Source: Shewanella kaireitica (lineage in GTDB: Bacteria; Pseudomonadota; Gammaproteobacteria; Enterobacterales; Shewanellaceae). Taken from it: DNA of 64,000 nt. Shown piece by piece: positions 37,356-47,474 of the stretch. The DNA lies in the NCBI RefSeq assembly GCF_023284045.1, contig NZ_JAKIKQ010000003.1, positions 124,001 to 188,000 on the forward strand, read 5' to 3'. The translations under genes were made by a program, and so were the position numbers. The first letter of the stretch is position 1, and each line of letters starts with the position of its first letter. The notes beneath the pieces were generated by a model, which was given only the letters and a program-made list of their open reading frames with translations, ran no database searches and was not told the origin of the DNA.

Positions 37356-40193
37356 TTAAAACTGAATATTGAAACCTGCGTTATAACCACGACCACGAAT
37401 TGGGTACGTTGTACTACCGCTACTTGCCCCCGCAGTTCCCAACCAGTCTTGGTCAAACACGTTAGTCACTCCCACATAAGCGCGAACAGAGTCGGTAAAG
37501 TCGTAACTTAAGCGGGTATTATGCAAGATTGAAGATGGCATAATTGGGGTATCATGGGTCTCCTCAGTCGCTGTACGGCTATATTTAGTGCTTGAAACAT
37601 AGTTGATCTGCCAAGTCGCCTTAAAGCCTGCATCTGCATAAGTAGTAATGAAAGATGATTTCCACTCAGGAGCCTCTCTTACACCAACGTAATTATGAAC
37701 CTCTGAATCGTTTGCATCTTTGAAACTACTATGGATAGCGTAAGTACCGTATAACGTCAGATCGATATTAGCGCCGTCATTAAGATCCCAATCGTAATTG
37801 GCTTGAAAGTCGATACCTTTGCGCTTCATTTTGGCGTTATTGACGTAGGTGTCATTAACGAAACTGATATTGCCGTCAGCTTTACGTGTCACTTGGCTAC
37901 AAAATGGATTATTAATCGTTGTTGAATCTACGCAGCGGTCAACAATTGTGCCCGCACCAACTCTAGTAATTACATCTTCAATTTCAATATCGTAGTAGTC
38001 AAGCGACACAATAAAGTTATCTAGCATTGACGAGGTATAGACTAAACCTGCCGTTAAAGTATAAGCGAGCTCAGGGTTCAAGTCTTCATTACCCTTGGTG
38101 GCACCATCAACTTGAGTTTCGATACGCAGATCCGATACAAAATCAGCAGGTACACCTAACGCTTGGCAGTTTGCTGCTCGAACGTCTGGGTTGTCCCCAA
38201 GGTGCAGATTATCCATGTCACAAGGGTCAGTTATTTTAAAAGAACCTGTAGACTCGGGAGCAAATAATTCAGTCAATTGTGGCGCTCTAACGGCTTTGGC
38301 ATATACGCTGCGTACGCGGACTTCATCATTAATCGCCCAGTTAACACCAAACTTCCAGCTATCGTTAGTCCCTGAGGTCGAGTAATGGGCAACACGTAGT
38401 GCGGCTTCTACATCTACCGACTCAGCATAGGCAACGTCGGCAATCACCGGGATATTAACCTCAACATAACCTTCGGTAATGTTGCGGTCGACATCTTGCG
38501 GAGCAACAGTGTTACCTCTATTTAACCCCAACAGCATCACATCAGAAGGTTCAACTTTAAAACCCTCTTGCCTGAACTCAGCGCCGAAACCAACCTGCAG
38601 TGGACCTGCAGGTAATTCAAATGCCGTGCCATTAACATTGGCGGAAACAGTATGCTGGAAGCTACTAGTGGTATCAGTAAATGGATCTAAACGTAAGTAA
38701 TCTTGTGTCTCATCCGATAACGGCATAAACGGATTAAACTCTGGACAGCTATTGGTCTGTTCGCACACACCGACGGTCTCAAATTTGGAAAAACGTGTGG
38801 TATCTACGTAATTTGAATAAGTGCGATCTTTATCTGTTTTGCCACTAGAGAGGTAAGTATCCCAATACCAATCATCAGAGATATCACCCTCAAGGCTTAC
38901 TGATGCTGATAGGTACTCGCGTTCATTCTCAGTGACTCGGTCACCAATCTGTTGAAAGGTGTATGGCACCTTAATCCAGCTACTGCCATCATTATGATCA
39001 GCAACTACATCGAGTACTTCTTGAGGTACTGTGAAATTAGCATTAGCTGTATCCAGCCATGTAGAGTACATGAATTCAGGATCGATGCGTTGTTTCGCCG
39101 TTACCTTGCTGTATTGCACGTTACCAGATAAGCGTATGCTGTTATCAAAGTCGTAGCTAGCACTGACATAAGCACTGTATTTTTCATCAGGGATCTGAAA
39201 TTGTACAGGTCCGTTACTCGAGTACATATAAGGGTTATCAACTCTAGACTGCTTGTAATAGCTGTATAACTCTTCATCCGTTGCAGACAAATAGCCTGGC
39301 GTTAAACTACCATCATCGTCTCGACCAAACTGGTAATAGCTATAATCTGCATCAGGTAAGTAAATAGTCGGCCGATCTACCGGAATGTTGTAATCGACCC
39401 AACCAACGTTACGCAAAGTGATGAGATCGGGGATCCCCTCCTTTTCACCGTATGGGTCAAGTTTATTGCGTACATAACTCGTTTCTGCGCGAGAGCCTGC
39501 ACGATCAGCATAACGCAATTCATTTTGTTTTGAATAATCTAAACTGACAACGAAGTTGCCTTTACTGTCATCAAAAGACAGGCCGGTTGTTAAAGTTACG
39601 CCAGCTTGTTCGCCATCGCCCTTTTCGGTCGTTGAACCATAAGCATTAAACTCAAGGCCTTCATAATCTTTTTTAAGGATAATATTCACAACCCCTGCGA
39701 CCGCATCTGAGCCATAAACAGCGGAAGCTCCACCCGTTAAGATCTCGACCCGGTCGACAAGCGTCGCCGGAATGTTGTTTAGATCAGTAACAAGTAAGTC
39801 ACTAGAGTTTAATGTTTGCGTCGGTCGGTGACCGTCAACCAGTACCAAAGTACGGATAGTACCTAAATCTCTTAATTCAGTAGTGCTTAAGCCTGCATTT
39901 TCTGGGTTATATGAATTTGCAGATGCTTCAATTCCTTGAAATTGTGGCAATGTAGCTAACATTTCATTTAGGTTCATGCTGCCAGTAATCGCTAGCTCTT
40001 CAGCGGTAACCACTGTCACTGGCGCAGTGGTATCAGCACCGGCTCTTGCCAAACGAGAACCGGTAACAACGATTCTTTCGTAGCCTTCTTCATTAGCGCC
40101 ATCGTCGACAAGAGCCGCCTCAGCAACCGCACTTTGCGCGATTAAACTCGACATGACCGCCACAAATATTGGCTTTAACTTCAATGCTTTCAT
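37356..40193 (-). CDS. TonB-dependent outer membrane receptor
   Basis: 945 residues. The signal peptide ends near SAVAEA. A TonB box-like stretch YERIVVTGSRL (about 38-48) is followed by the plug domain (TAPVTVVTAEEL through VEILTGGASAVYGSDAVAGVVNIILKK, about 57-175) and a large beta-barrel with the C-terminal signature RGRGYNAGFNIQF ending in Phe. The plug with GGASAVYGSDAVAGVVNI belongs to the broad Shewanella/Alteromonas receptors for carbohydrates or peptides. Neighbouring secreted proteases make peptide uptake an attractive but unproven guess. Its 5' region holds the GGTTTA array. Confidence 0.9.
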   Translation of the reverse strand: MKALKLKPIFVAVMSSLIAQSAVAEAALVDDGANEEGYERIVVTGSRLARAGADTTAPVTVVTAEELAITGSMNLNEMLATLPQFQGIEASANSYNPENAGLSTTELRDLGTIRTLVLVDGHRPTQTLNSSDLLVTDLNNIPATLVDRVEILTGGASAVYGSDAVAGVVNIILKKDYEGLEFNAYGSTTEKGDGEQAGVTLTTGLSFDDSKGNFVVSLDYSKQNELRYADRAGSRAETSYVRNKLDPYGEKEGIPDLITLRNVGWVDYNIPVDRPTIYLPDADYSYYQFGRDDDGSLTPGYLSATDEELYSYYKQSRVDNPYMYSSNGPVQFQIPDEKYSAYVSASYDFDNSIRLSGNVQYSKVTAKQRIDPEFMYSTWLDTANANFTVPQEVLDVVADHNDGSSWIKVPYTFQQIGDRVTENEREYLSASVSLEGDISDDWYWDTYLSSGKTDKDRTYSNYVDTTRFSKFETVGVCEQTNSCPEFNPFMPLSDETQDYLRLDPFTDTTSSFQHTVSANVNGTAFELPAGPLQVGFGAEFRQEGFKVEPSDVMLLGLNRGNTVAPQDVDRNITEGYVEVNIPVIADVAYAESVDVEAALRVAHYSTSGTNDSWKFGVNWAINDEVRVRSVYAKAVRAPQLTELFAPESTGSFKITDPCDMDNLHLGDNPDVRAANCQALGVPADFVSDLRIETQVDGATKGNEDLNPELAYTLTAGLVYTSSMLDNFIVSLDYYDIEIEDVITRVGAGTIVDRCVDSTTINNPFCSQVTRKADGNISFVNDTYVNNAKMKRKGIDFQANYDWDLNDGANIDLTLYGTYAIHSSFKDANDSEVHNYVGVREAPEWKSSFITTYADAGFKATWQINYVSSTKYSRTATEETHDTPIMPSSILHNTRLSYDFTDSVRAYVGVTNVFDQDWLGTAGASSGSTTYPIRGRGYNAGFNIQF

Positions 40194-40813
40194 AACCCTT
40201 CCTTTAAAAAAATAAAATTATTTTTCTTATTGTTAAAAACTAACTTTGTGCAAATATCAGTTACAGTCAGATGCCATTCATCAGTGCTATATCGCTCCAA
40301 ATAAATAGCTACAACCTCATTCGCTAGATAATTTTATACAGTATAAAAAGTGGTTTTCAAATTGTGAGAGATTTGTTTGAAATGAAGACCCAAGAAACCA
40401 ACGCAGAAAAATAAAGCGTTAAAATCAACACTTTAATGGCGATATTTATCTAGTTATAAATGAAAGATGATAATAGATGAGCTGGATGTTGCAGCAAAAT
40501 GATAAATGATGATTAAAGATTATCGCTATATAAGCTATACCTTCAAAATGCCTTGCTCTAAAGAGCAAAATGCCACTCTGCTTTGTATCTCTATAAGAGA
40601 TAAAACTGTCATATTCTTAGCAAAAAATTGATTGGCACCTCAAACCAACACGAGTCATCAAGCTCGTGTTTAAAGAAATAGGAGAGAATAATAGTAATGA
40701 GATCATATCCCTTGAGCCACTAAGTGCTTTATTGATATCTATTCGCTGACCCTTAAAAACAACACAGACTGGTGTTAGCTGCAGTTGAAGCGCTGAATGT
40801 TTTGAAGTTAGGA
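40194..40813 (-). promoter_or_regulatory. long upstream region of the TonB-dependent receptor
   Basis: About 620 bp of non-coding DNA between the receptor start and the hexamer array. It contains two inverted repeats: TTGCTCT/AGAGCAA (40553-40568) and AACACGAG/CTCGTGTT (40647-40670, 8-nt loop). No gene was recognised; promoter position not determined. Confidence 0.4.
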
Positions 40814-40903
40814 GGTTTAGGTTTAGGTTTAGGTTTAGGTTTAGGTTTAGGTTTAGGTTTAGGTTTAGGTTTAGGTTTAGGTTTAGGTTTAGGTTTAGGT
40901 TTA
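40814..40903. repeat. simple repeat, 15 perfect copies of GGTTTA
   Basis: Ninety bases made of exactly fifteen GGTTTA hexamers without a single mismatch, in the intergenic region between two minus-strand genes (receptor and GEVED protease). The copy number reads directly from the sequence. Confidence 0.98.
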
Positions 40904-41021
40904 GCCAGAATGGTGGCCAAAGTGAGAGAAACTGGATGATATATTCTTAACTTACAACATCACTATTATTACGCAGGTTTTGCTCAAGAAGTCAGTAGGA
41001 AAAATAGAGGATTATCACCGA

Positions 41022-41055
41022 TATAAAATGTCTCGCACAGGGAAGTGCGAGACAT
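41022..41055 (-). terminator. terminator of the GEVED metalloprotease gene
   Basis: Perfect 11-bp stem ATGTCTCGCAC / GTGCGAGACAT with 6-nt loop. Read on the minus strand a TTTTATAT tail follows. Confidence 0.8.
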
Positions 41056-41073
41056 GTGCATAAACATTACAAA

Positions 41074-43098
41074 TTAGTGCAGTTGCACTTCGACATCAAT
41101 CCAAGCACCAGCTGTACCTAAAGTGCCACCCGTTTCTTTTGGCGTAATGGTAAATGCACCCCATTTATCGGTGTAACTTTTTCCAATAACTAATGCGCCA
41201 TCAAGAAAGTCTTCAAAATCGTCATAGTCATCATTCAGATCATCTGGCTTAGTATTTGGCGTCATATCCAGTAAAAATGAAGTGCCGTAGTAATATGAAC
41301 GGGCATCCTCATCGGGGAAGTATCCTTGAGTATTAACAAGCACTCCGCGCGAGTCTGCACCATCTCCGGTTCGATACTCTACCCAATAGGTTACTTCACC
41401 ATTTCCTGCTTTCAATCGTAACCCTAAGTCTCCTTTTACCGAACCTTGATCGAAGGTGTAGATCCTATAGGTTCCTGATTGGGTAATTAGCGGTACTTCA
41501 GCTTCTATTCCCCAACTCTTAAAGAAGTTTTTGTAGTACAGATTAAAACTGCCGAAATCCCAAGCGTTATTGCCCATCATACTGAAGGCGTTGCCATAAC
41601 CAATCATTTCGCTGTCATAATCGCCGACTCCAAAAACGGTATCTTGTCCATCAAGCCCTTGAGCATGATGCAGCCCCATAGCATGACCCATTTCATGTGC
41701 GATACCGCCAGCTTGCGAGCGTTCATCTCCAGTATCGTACACGCGCATTGCACCAGGGTTTACACCCGCTTTAATGCCCCAGTCTGAGATTTGTGGTGCC
41801 AAGATTAAGTAAATAATATTATCATCGATATCCCAGAACTCTGTTTCGCCCAATGCAACCAGCTTATCAGCGTAATAATCTTTCCAATCATTTGCTTCCT
41901 TACTGTCCCATACCGCAATCTTCTCGCCAACTTGGATAACATCACTATAGATCTCATAGTTCACTTCAAAGCGGCCATAAGACGATTTATCAAAGTAATC
42001 GACAATCTCTGCCATTTCAGATTCAATGCGACCGATCGACCAAGTAAGCTCAACATCGTCAAACTCGAATCTAAAAATTTTTACAGTTACTGAGTCATGT
42101 TCCCACTGTACATGTGGACCGTAATTCTTTGCTTCGTTGTCATTGTCATTGCCGTCTAAAATAACATTGACACTATAGTCTTCTATCTCACCATACCTAA
42201 ACCCAGTGGCGATGGCAGCACTATCGCCACTCATTGCAATTCGCATTCGGTGGCTTCCTGCAACGATGTTACTCAAATCTAAGGTGCCGTTTACCACAGC
42301 GCCTCGTTGAGCTGCAGCTGAAAAAACCTGCTCATGACTATCAAATTGTCCATTGTTGTCACTATCGATCCAAATCCCCCAATCAGTACTCCAGTCGCTA
42401 ATTGGTGTTAGTTGTATGGTATCTCCATCTGTAACCTCAAAACTCTTATTGTTTGAGTTATCTTTATAGCCTCTATCATCACCAGATGTGAAACTATCTC
42501 CGGCGATCTCGACATAAGCAATATGTTCATTTGCGCCCCCTCGAGGTTGAGTCGTTAATGCATAATCATCATTGCCATTATCGTTATCAATGTGAGAGTT
42601 AATGCTGACACTAAAATCTCTCACATCACCGTAACTATCATAACCGCATGAATCACCACTCACCGCATTAGCATGAAGCAGCACCCTAAGTTGCGTATTA
42701 TCAAGCGATATGTCGTCAGCAAAGATAAGCGTTGCTTCAACTTCATCATCTGTCGGACTGCTTGTTTGCAGTAATCGCTCATTGGCGTCAGCAAAATCTC
42801 CATCACCATTTAAGTCAACCCATACGCTCCAATATTCCTGATATCGATAACTGGCAAAACTTGGAGATAATCGAATAACATCACCAGCAGTAATATCCGC
42901 TCCAGCGACAAGTTGTGCCCCATTCACAGTAATAGTGTCGATAAATTCATAACGGCTATCAGGCGAAACAGCGCACGCGGCCAATAGATGTTGACTTGTC
43001 AGGCATGACATCAATGTCATCATGCCAATAAACCTTCTCACTAAGACCGGTTTATTGGATGTTTCCAATTTAAGGTTTTTCTTATTATTTAATTGCAT
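41074..43098 (-). CDS. secreted metalloprotease with two GEVED domains
   Basis: 674 residues. A long N-terminus (about 40 residues) contains a hydrophobic signal ending LLAACA. Two GEVED-type beta domains follow (about 50-165 ending YGDVRDFSVSI, and about 185-315 ending YGEIEDYSVNV), each with DLNGDGDF- or DSDNNGQF-like calcium sites. The catalytic region holds HEMGHAMGLHH near residue 467, a HExxHxxGxxH zinc site, and NAFSMMGNN downstream as a possible Met-turn. It resembles the M6-like proteases of marine gammaproteobacteria. It is transcribed alone, between its regulator-like neighbour and the receptor. Confidence 0.82.
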   Translation of the reverse strand: MQLNNKKNLKLETSNKPVLVRRFIGMMTLMSCLTSQHLLAACAVSPDSRYEFIDTITVNGAQLVAGADITAGDVIRLSPSFASYRYQEYWSVWVDLNGDGDFADANERLLQTSSPTDDEVEATLIFADDISLDNTQLRVLLHANAVSGDSCGYDSYGDVRDFSVSINSHIDNDNGNDDYALTTQPRGGANEHIAYVEIAGDSFTSGDDRGYKDNSNNKSFEVTDGDTIQLTPISDWSTDWGIWIDSDNNGQFDSHEQVFSAAAQRGAVVNGTLDLSNIVAGSHRMRIAMSGDSAAIATGFRYGEIEDYSVNVILDGNDNDNEAKNYGPHVQWEHDSVTVKIFRFEFDDVELTWSIGRIESEMAEIVDYFDKSSYGRFEVNYEIYSDVIQVGEKIAVWDSKEANDWKDYYADKLVALGETEFWDIDDNIIYLILAPQISDWGIKAGVNPGAMRVYDTGDERSQAGGIAHEMGHAMGLHHAQGLDGQDTVFGVGDYDSEMIGYGNAFSMMGNNAWDFGSFNLYYKNFFKSWGIEAEVPLITQSGTYRIYTFDQGSVKGDLGLRLKAGNGEVTYWVEYRTGDGADSRGVLVNTQGYFPDEDARSYYYGTSFLLDMTPNTKPDDLNDDYDDFEDFLDGALVIGKSYTDKWGAFTITPKETGGTLGTAGAWIDVEVQLH

Positions 43099-43736
43099 AG
43101 TTGCTTTCCATGTTGAAAGTCAAAATTGCCAATAACTGCGCCGCATAACGCAATAGTTATTGACGAGAATGATAAAACTCACTCATCGGAAGCACCGCAC
43201 ATGTGGTAAAACCATGATTGCTCGAAAGATAAGCAAGCCAATTCTATGCACGCTTAAATACAGGCAACAACAGAGGTAATTGACTCAAAATAGGATATAT
43301 CGACAAATCGAGTGAAGTTTAAATTCTACATATACAACTACTTAAGTAGAATATTTCATTAGTGTGACGATTAATAAGAAATTATAAATCGTGATATAGA
43401 TGATAAATTATGACGCTACACTATGTGTTACAAGACCTAAAAACAGCCTAAATTGATAAAGCAGATGTATAGTGGCTCAACATTCTAAGCTCAAAAAGTA
43501 AAGCTCAAGGCTATTTTGTGTCGCTATAATTTCATTAATTATAAAGATATGGCTACTTTGCAAGTGTTCACCTGTTGAGTCAGCGTGGATTACCAGCAGG
43601 AGGCAAGTATTCAGCACTGACAAGTAGCCATAACAATCAAAACTATTGTGAGTAGCAAGTACCAAAACTCCGCTTAGATTACGTGGTTAGCGTTCAGCGA
43701 TATAAACGCTAACCCATGCACTAAATACAACGTTTA
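43099..43736. other. intergenic, hairpin at 43685-43714
   Basis: No gene was recognised in this AT-rich 640-bp spacer. The perfect 10-bp inverted repeat GGTTAGCGTT / AACGCTAACC (43685-43694 and 43705-43714) lies just after the stop of the minus-strand regulator gene and may act as its transcript end, though it lacks a U-run. Confidence 0.4.
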
Positions 43737-45893
43737 TCATTGTAATAAAAGCAAGTGAGTATCATTGTGAGCGGATTGGAGCAAGTAAATGAGTTGCTGA
43801 TCATCACTCAATACGATATTTGGATATAAATTGGGAGTATCAAATAGATAACGAATTGAATTATTTGAAAAGTCATAGTAATAGATAGCATTACTTTGAT
43901 TTAGAGGCTTATCCATAAAATAGATCCCCTCATTAACAACGACAAAATCATTGGTGGTGTAACCGTTCGCAATATAACTTCTATCAATCAGCTTTTTTGA
44001 CTTTTGTGTAACTAAATCAAACTGATATATATCATTACCGGGTTCTATACGATAATAGAGTATTCCCTTGCCACCATCACGAACCATATTGGCGTTTTTC
44101 AATAAAGGCAACGCTTCAATAGGATAACCTGTGTAACCCATTTTAACGGCTTTTGACTGATTATTATCAAATGTAGCGAAGTAAATTGACTGCAGGTCGG
44201 CAGAGTAAGTTCCAGCGTATAACATCTCTCCTTTAGGGCACAAAGGGCTGTCTTTACCTGTGTTTATATTAACACTGCGGCAGCTTCCATCCACCGCTAA
44301 CAAAGCTTGTTCGCTACCTTGTTGCCAATGTAAACTAAGCGGATAACGGTAAGCTGCTTTTTCAATAAATTCATCGAGCTTGTAAGCTTTGCCCTCCTTA
44401 TAACGCCAAAGTTCGATCTGACGATTAGGTTTAACAGAGGCAAATATAAACCCACCATCATTGACTCCTTCAATTGCTCGAATCGCTAAACCGTTGTTAA
44501 CCACAACTTGCCGAGTACCATCTCCGCCGACGACAGGATTATTAACACTAACAATTTCGGTTGTAAGCGAAGACAAGCCCCAATCTTGCTGCAACAAAAA
44601 CTGGTTTTGCCCTGGTATTTTAAGCGGCCAATAACCAACATACTGTTGCTGAGAAATGCGTTCAGTAATACTGCTAGCTAGATTAAATTCAGATAAATAA
44701 CCATTACTATCAACAAAATAAACTGACTTACTATCATCGCTAAAGCTAACATTAAGTCTGAAATGACTTAACTTTATGCCAGTCTCTATAAACTTATTGG
44801 CCATAATGTCATACAAGATAAGTTCAATATCCCAATAACTATCCGCTCGTAAAATAGCCATCCACTGCTTATTTGGTGAAACCGTATTTGCAAAGTCACC
44901 ATGGGAGTTTAGTGCAGGAGAACTGATCTGCTCACTTAACCCGCTTGAAGTATCAAAAAGGTAGATCTTTTTAGGCGCCCAAGAGACTTCATGAATGCTG
45001 TAATAAAAGCGGGTTTCATCTAACCAGCTTATTGACGTTGAAAGGTTATTCGGTTTTAAAGCAATAACCCTACGTTCTTGAGCCGCCTTTAAGGTTGAAC
45101 TATCAAAAGTAGCAACGTAGATCCCCTCGTCCCCATCTTTCAAACGGTGAAACGCAATTTTTCGACCACTTGGGGCGATGCTCGGAAAGTTATCCCTGTT
45201 ACCTTCGTTATTAAACACTTTTACGCTTTTTGAAGGATTGTCCATACTCGAAGCAAACAGTTCCCAAGCTTGCTGCTTAGTCTTTTTGTTGGCAAAAACG
45301 ATGAAGGTACCATTTGCTGCGACGCTAGCAGACTGCTCACGACCGGGTAGCTCAGTTAGTTGCTGAACATCTTGATAATCACTCGTTTGAAAAAACGGGT
45401 AATAACCAAGAACAACAAGACAAACAACAGCCACTATTGCAGCCAACATCCGCCCACTAACATGCTGCGTTATTTGACTTATCTCTTTATCATTAGCCTG
45501 CACAAGTGATGCAGCAGGTACAATTTCAGCAGGATCATCATTAGGCGACTGACGGGCATCATAATGAACAAGAGTCTCTGCCAACCGATAACCACTGCTT
45601 CCACCGCCGGTAACGGTATGAATATATTTTACATCGGGATCCAGCTTGCCAAGATTTCGTCGTAAACTATAAATATGGTTGTTGATAGTATGATTGGAGG
45701 TGGCAGTATTTTTCCAAACATCGTCACGCAGATTATCTCGAGTAACTAACCTATCAGAGTGCTCGCAAAAGTAACAAAGCACTTTCATCGCCATCGATTG
45801 AATTTCAATCTGTTTATCAGCACATTTTAATTGATCAGTTTTCGGATCAACATCAATATTGCCAACCCTAAATACAGCAGAAAATTTAGCCAT
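43737..45893 (-). CDS. CadC/ToxR-like transmembrane transcriptional regulator
   Basis: 718 residues from ATG 45893; an upstream in-frame TTG (45944) is possible, but the winged-helix domain begins only a few residues after the ATG. The N-terminal OmpR/PhoB-type winged helix (about 5-100) shows VGNIDVDPKTDQL, RLVTRDNLRDDVW and the TINNHIYSLRRNLG recognition helix. One transmembrane segment (about 150-170, AAIVAVVCLVVLGYY) follows, then a periplasmic TolB/WD40-like beta-propeller (FPSIAPSGRKIAFHR repeats). Such proteins sense periplasmic signals and act on nearby genes. The GEVED protease and receptor downstream are possible targets. Confidence 0.85.
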   Translation of the reverse strand: MAKFSAVFRVGNIDVDPKTDQLKCADKQIEIQSMAMKVLCYFCEHSDRLVTRDNLRDDVWKNTATSNHTINNHIYSLRRNLGKLDPDVKYIHTVTGGGSSGYRLAETLVHYDARQSPNDDPAEIVPAASLVQANDKEISQITQHVSGRMLAAIVAVVCLVVLGYYPFFQTSDYQDVQQLTELPGREQSASVAANGTFIVFANKKTKQQAWELFASSMDNPSKSVKVFNNEGNRDNFPSIAPSGRKIAFHRLKDGDEGIYVATFDSSTLKAAQERRVIALKPNNLSTSISWLDETRFYYSIHEVSWAPKKIYLFDTSSGLSEQISSPALNSHGDFANTVSPNKQWMAILRADSYWDIELILYDIMANKFIETGIKLSHFRLNVSFSDDSKSVYFVDSNGYLSEFNLASSITERISQQQYVGYWPLKIPGQNQFLLQQDWGLSSLTTEIVSVNNPVVGGDGTRQVVVNNGLAIRAIEGVNDGGFIFASVKPNRQIELWRYKEGKAYKLDEFIEKAAYRYPLSLHWQQGSEQALLAVDGSCRSVNINTGKDSPLCPKGEMLYAGTYSADLQSIYFATFDNNQSKAVKMGYTGYPIEALPLLKNANMVRDGGKGILYYRIEPGNDIYQFDLVTQKSKKLIDRSYIANGYTTNDFVVVNEGIYFMDKPLNQSNAIYYYDFSNNSIRYLFDTPNLYPNIVLSDDQQLIYLLQSAHNDTHLLLLQ

Positions 45894-46245
45894 TAGAATG
45901 TCATTTTTATTATTCTTTATGCGAAACAATACGCTATATGACAATAGTATGAATTACAAGTTAGCTATATTAAAAAAGGCCTGCAGCGAACGCATAACTA
46001 AGAACTATTATTCCATTTAGATAAACGGCACAAGGCATAAAGACTAAAAATCGATGATAGTATTTTACACATCACTCTTTAAGTAAAAAACGCGATACTA
46101 AGATGCTTTTAGCTTAGTAATTTATAAGTGCGCGCAATTGACTCACTTCACTGTTTTATATTTATAAACAAAAAAGCGACCCATAATTCATAGTTAACAA
46201 AAGCAGAATACTTTAAGCTAAACCAAACCCAATAGAGTAGCCGAC
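45894..46245. other. divergent intergenic region
   Basis: The 350-bp spacer between the CadC-like gene and the cdaR-type gene must hold both promoters. No operator or RNA gene was recognised. Confidence 0.5.
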
Positions 46246-47394
46246 ATGTACTTTTTAGATGGCGCACTTGCCAAGCAAATAGTCAACCGAACCATGAAGA
46301 TTATTGGTCATAATATCAATGTAATGAATAAGCATGGCGTAATCCTTGGTTCAGGAGAATCCCAGCGTATCGGTGAAGTACATGAGGGTGCGCTACTGGC
46401 AATTAGCCAGCAGAGAACCGTTGAAATAAGTCATGCGAGTGAAGGAACGTTACACGGTGTCAAAGCTGGCATAAACCTGCCACTGCACTATAAAGGTGAC
46501 ATCATCGGCGTTATTGGTATCACCGGTGACCCAACCGAACTTGGTCATTATGGTGAGTTGTTAAAAATGACCGCCGAAATTATTGTTGAACAAGCAAACT
46601 CCATTGAGCAAGCACAGTGGCAGTATCGTCAAAAAGAGGAGCTGATTATTGATCTCATCAAATCTGACGGGCCCTTTAGTGCTCACCAGCGAAACTGGGC
46701 ATCTCAGTTAAGCATAAATCTCGATACCCCCCGTGTAGCAGCGATTATTCAAGTACGAGCTGATGAAGAAGAAACCTCTGCCAACTCGATGTTAAAGCAA
46801 GTTCTTCACTTGCTAGAAAACCCATCCCGCGGCAACTTAGTCGCCATGACATCAATGACCGAACTGGTGATCTTAAAGCCTGCATTTCTTGACGGTAAGG
46901 CGTGGGATGCTGAACTTGAAAGCCAACGTATAGATCAATTGATAACGCGGTTACCCATTGAGTTAAGAAGCAGGCTTAAAGTATCTCTTGGGCATTTTTT
47001 CCCTAAACCACAAGAGATAAATCGTTCTTATCAAACAGCGTTAGAGACTCTATCTATAGGTAGTCATATGCAGCCAGAGTTGAGTAAATACCTTTATGAA
47101 GATTTTTCGCTATTAGTACTTTTGTCTTCCCTTAAAGGAAACTGGCGTGGGAAGGAGTTAATCAGCCCCTACCAATCTTTAATTGATGCAGATAAAAATG
47201 GTCAACTCAGCAAAACCTTAAGTTGTTATTTACAAAATTTTGGTGATCAACAACAATGTGCTAACGCATTATTCATCCATCGCAATACCCTGCGCTACCG
47301 TATTGAAAAAATCGAGAAGATTACTGGAGTCAGCATGCAACAACTGGATGGATTGCTGCAACTATACTTAGGTCAGGTATTGTTAACGCAGTAA
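46246..47394 (+). CDS. cdaR: CdaR-family sugar diacid/glycerate regulator
   Basis: 382 residues. The N-terminal putative sugar-diacid recognition domain (about 1-135) includes AKQIVNRTMKIIGHNINVMN and HYKGDIIGVIGITGDP. A middle GGDEF-related segment follows, then a C-terminal PucR-type helix-turn-helix ALFIHRNTLRYRIEKIEKITG (about 344-364). The family activates glycerate, galactarate and glucarate catabolism. A GntP-type permease and glycerate kinase lie just downstream, so glycerate utilisation is the likely regulon. Also called SdaR in Shewanella. Confidence 0.9.
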   Translation: MYFLDGALAKQIVNRTMKIIGHNINVMNKHGVILGSGESQRIGEVHEGALLAISQQRTVEISHASEGTLHGVKAGINLPLHYKGDIIGVIGITGDPTELGHYGELLKMTAEIIVEQANSIEQAQWQYRQKEELIIDLIKSDGPFSAHQRNWASQLSINLDTPRVAAIIQVRADEEETSANSMLKQVLHLLENPSRGNLVAMTSMTELVILKPAFLDGKAWDAELESQRIDQLITRLPIELRSRLKVSLGHFFPKPQEINRSYQTALETLSIGSHMQPELSKYLYEDFSLLVLLSSLKGNWRGKELISPYQSLIDADKNGQLSKTLSCYLQNFGDQQQCANALFIHRNTLRYRIEKIEKITGVSMQQLDGLLQLYLGQVLLTQ

Positions 47395-47474
47395 TCAACA
47401 AGTAAGTTGTCCCCTAAATTCAGCCTGGATGACTCCATGTGATGAAAGGCTTTACAGTGATACGGAAGCAATAT

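Noticed and set aside
37275..37511. 78-residue plus-strand ORF overlapping the 3' end of the TonB receptor
   Set aside because: It overlaps the barrel's C-terminal coding sequence on the other strand and has no domain or RBS.
40814..40903. Telomere-like sequence or CRISPR array from the GGTTTA repeats
   Set aside because: The hexamers are directly contiguous with no spacers, lie in the middle of normal genes, and there is no sign of a DNA end. A simple sequence repeat explains them.
43477..43665. 62-residue ORF in the protease-regulator spacer
   Set aside because: No RBS, signal or family similarity; it lies in AT-rich spacer with no coding character.
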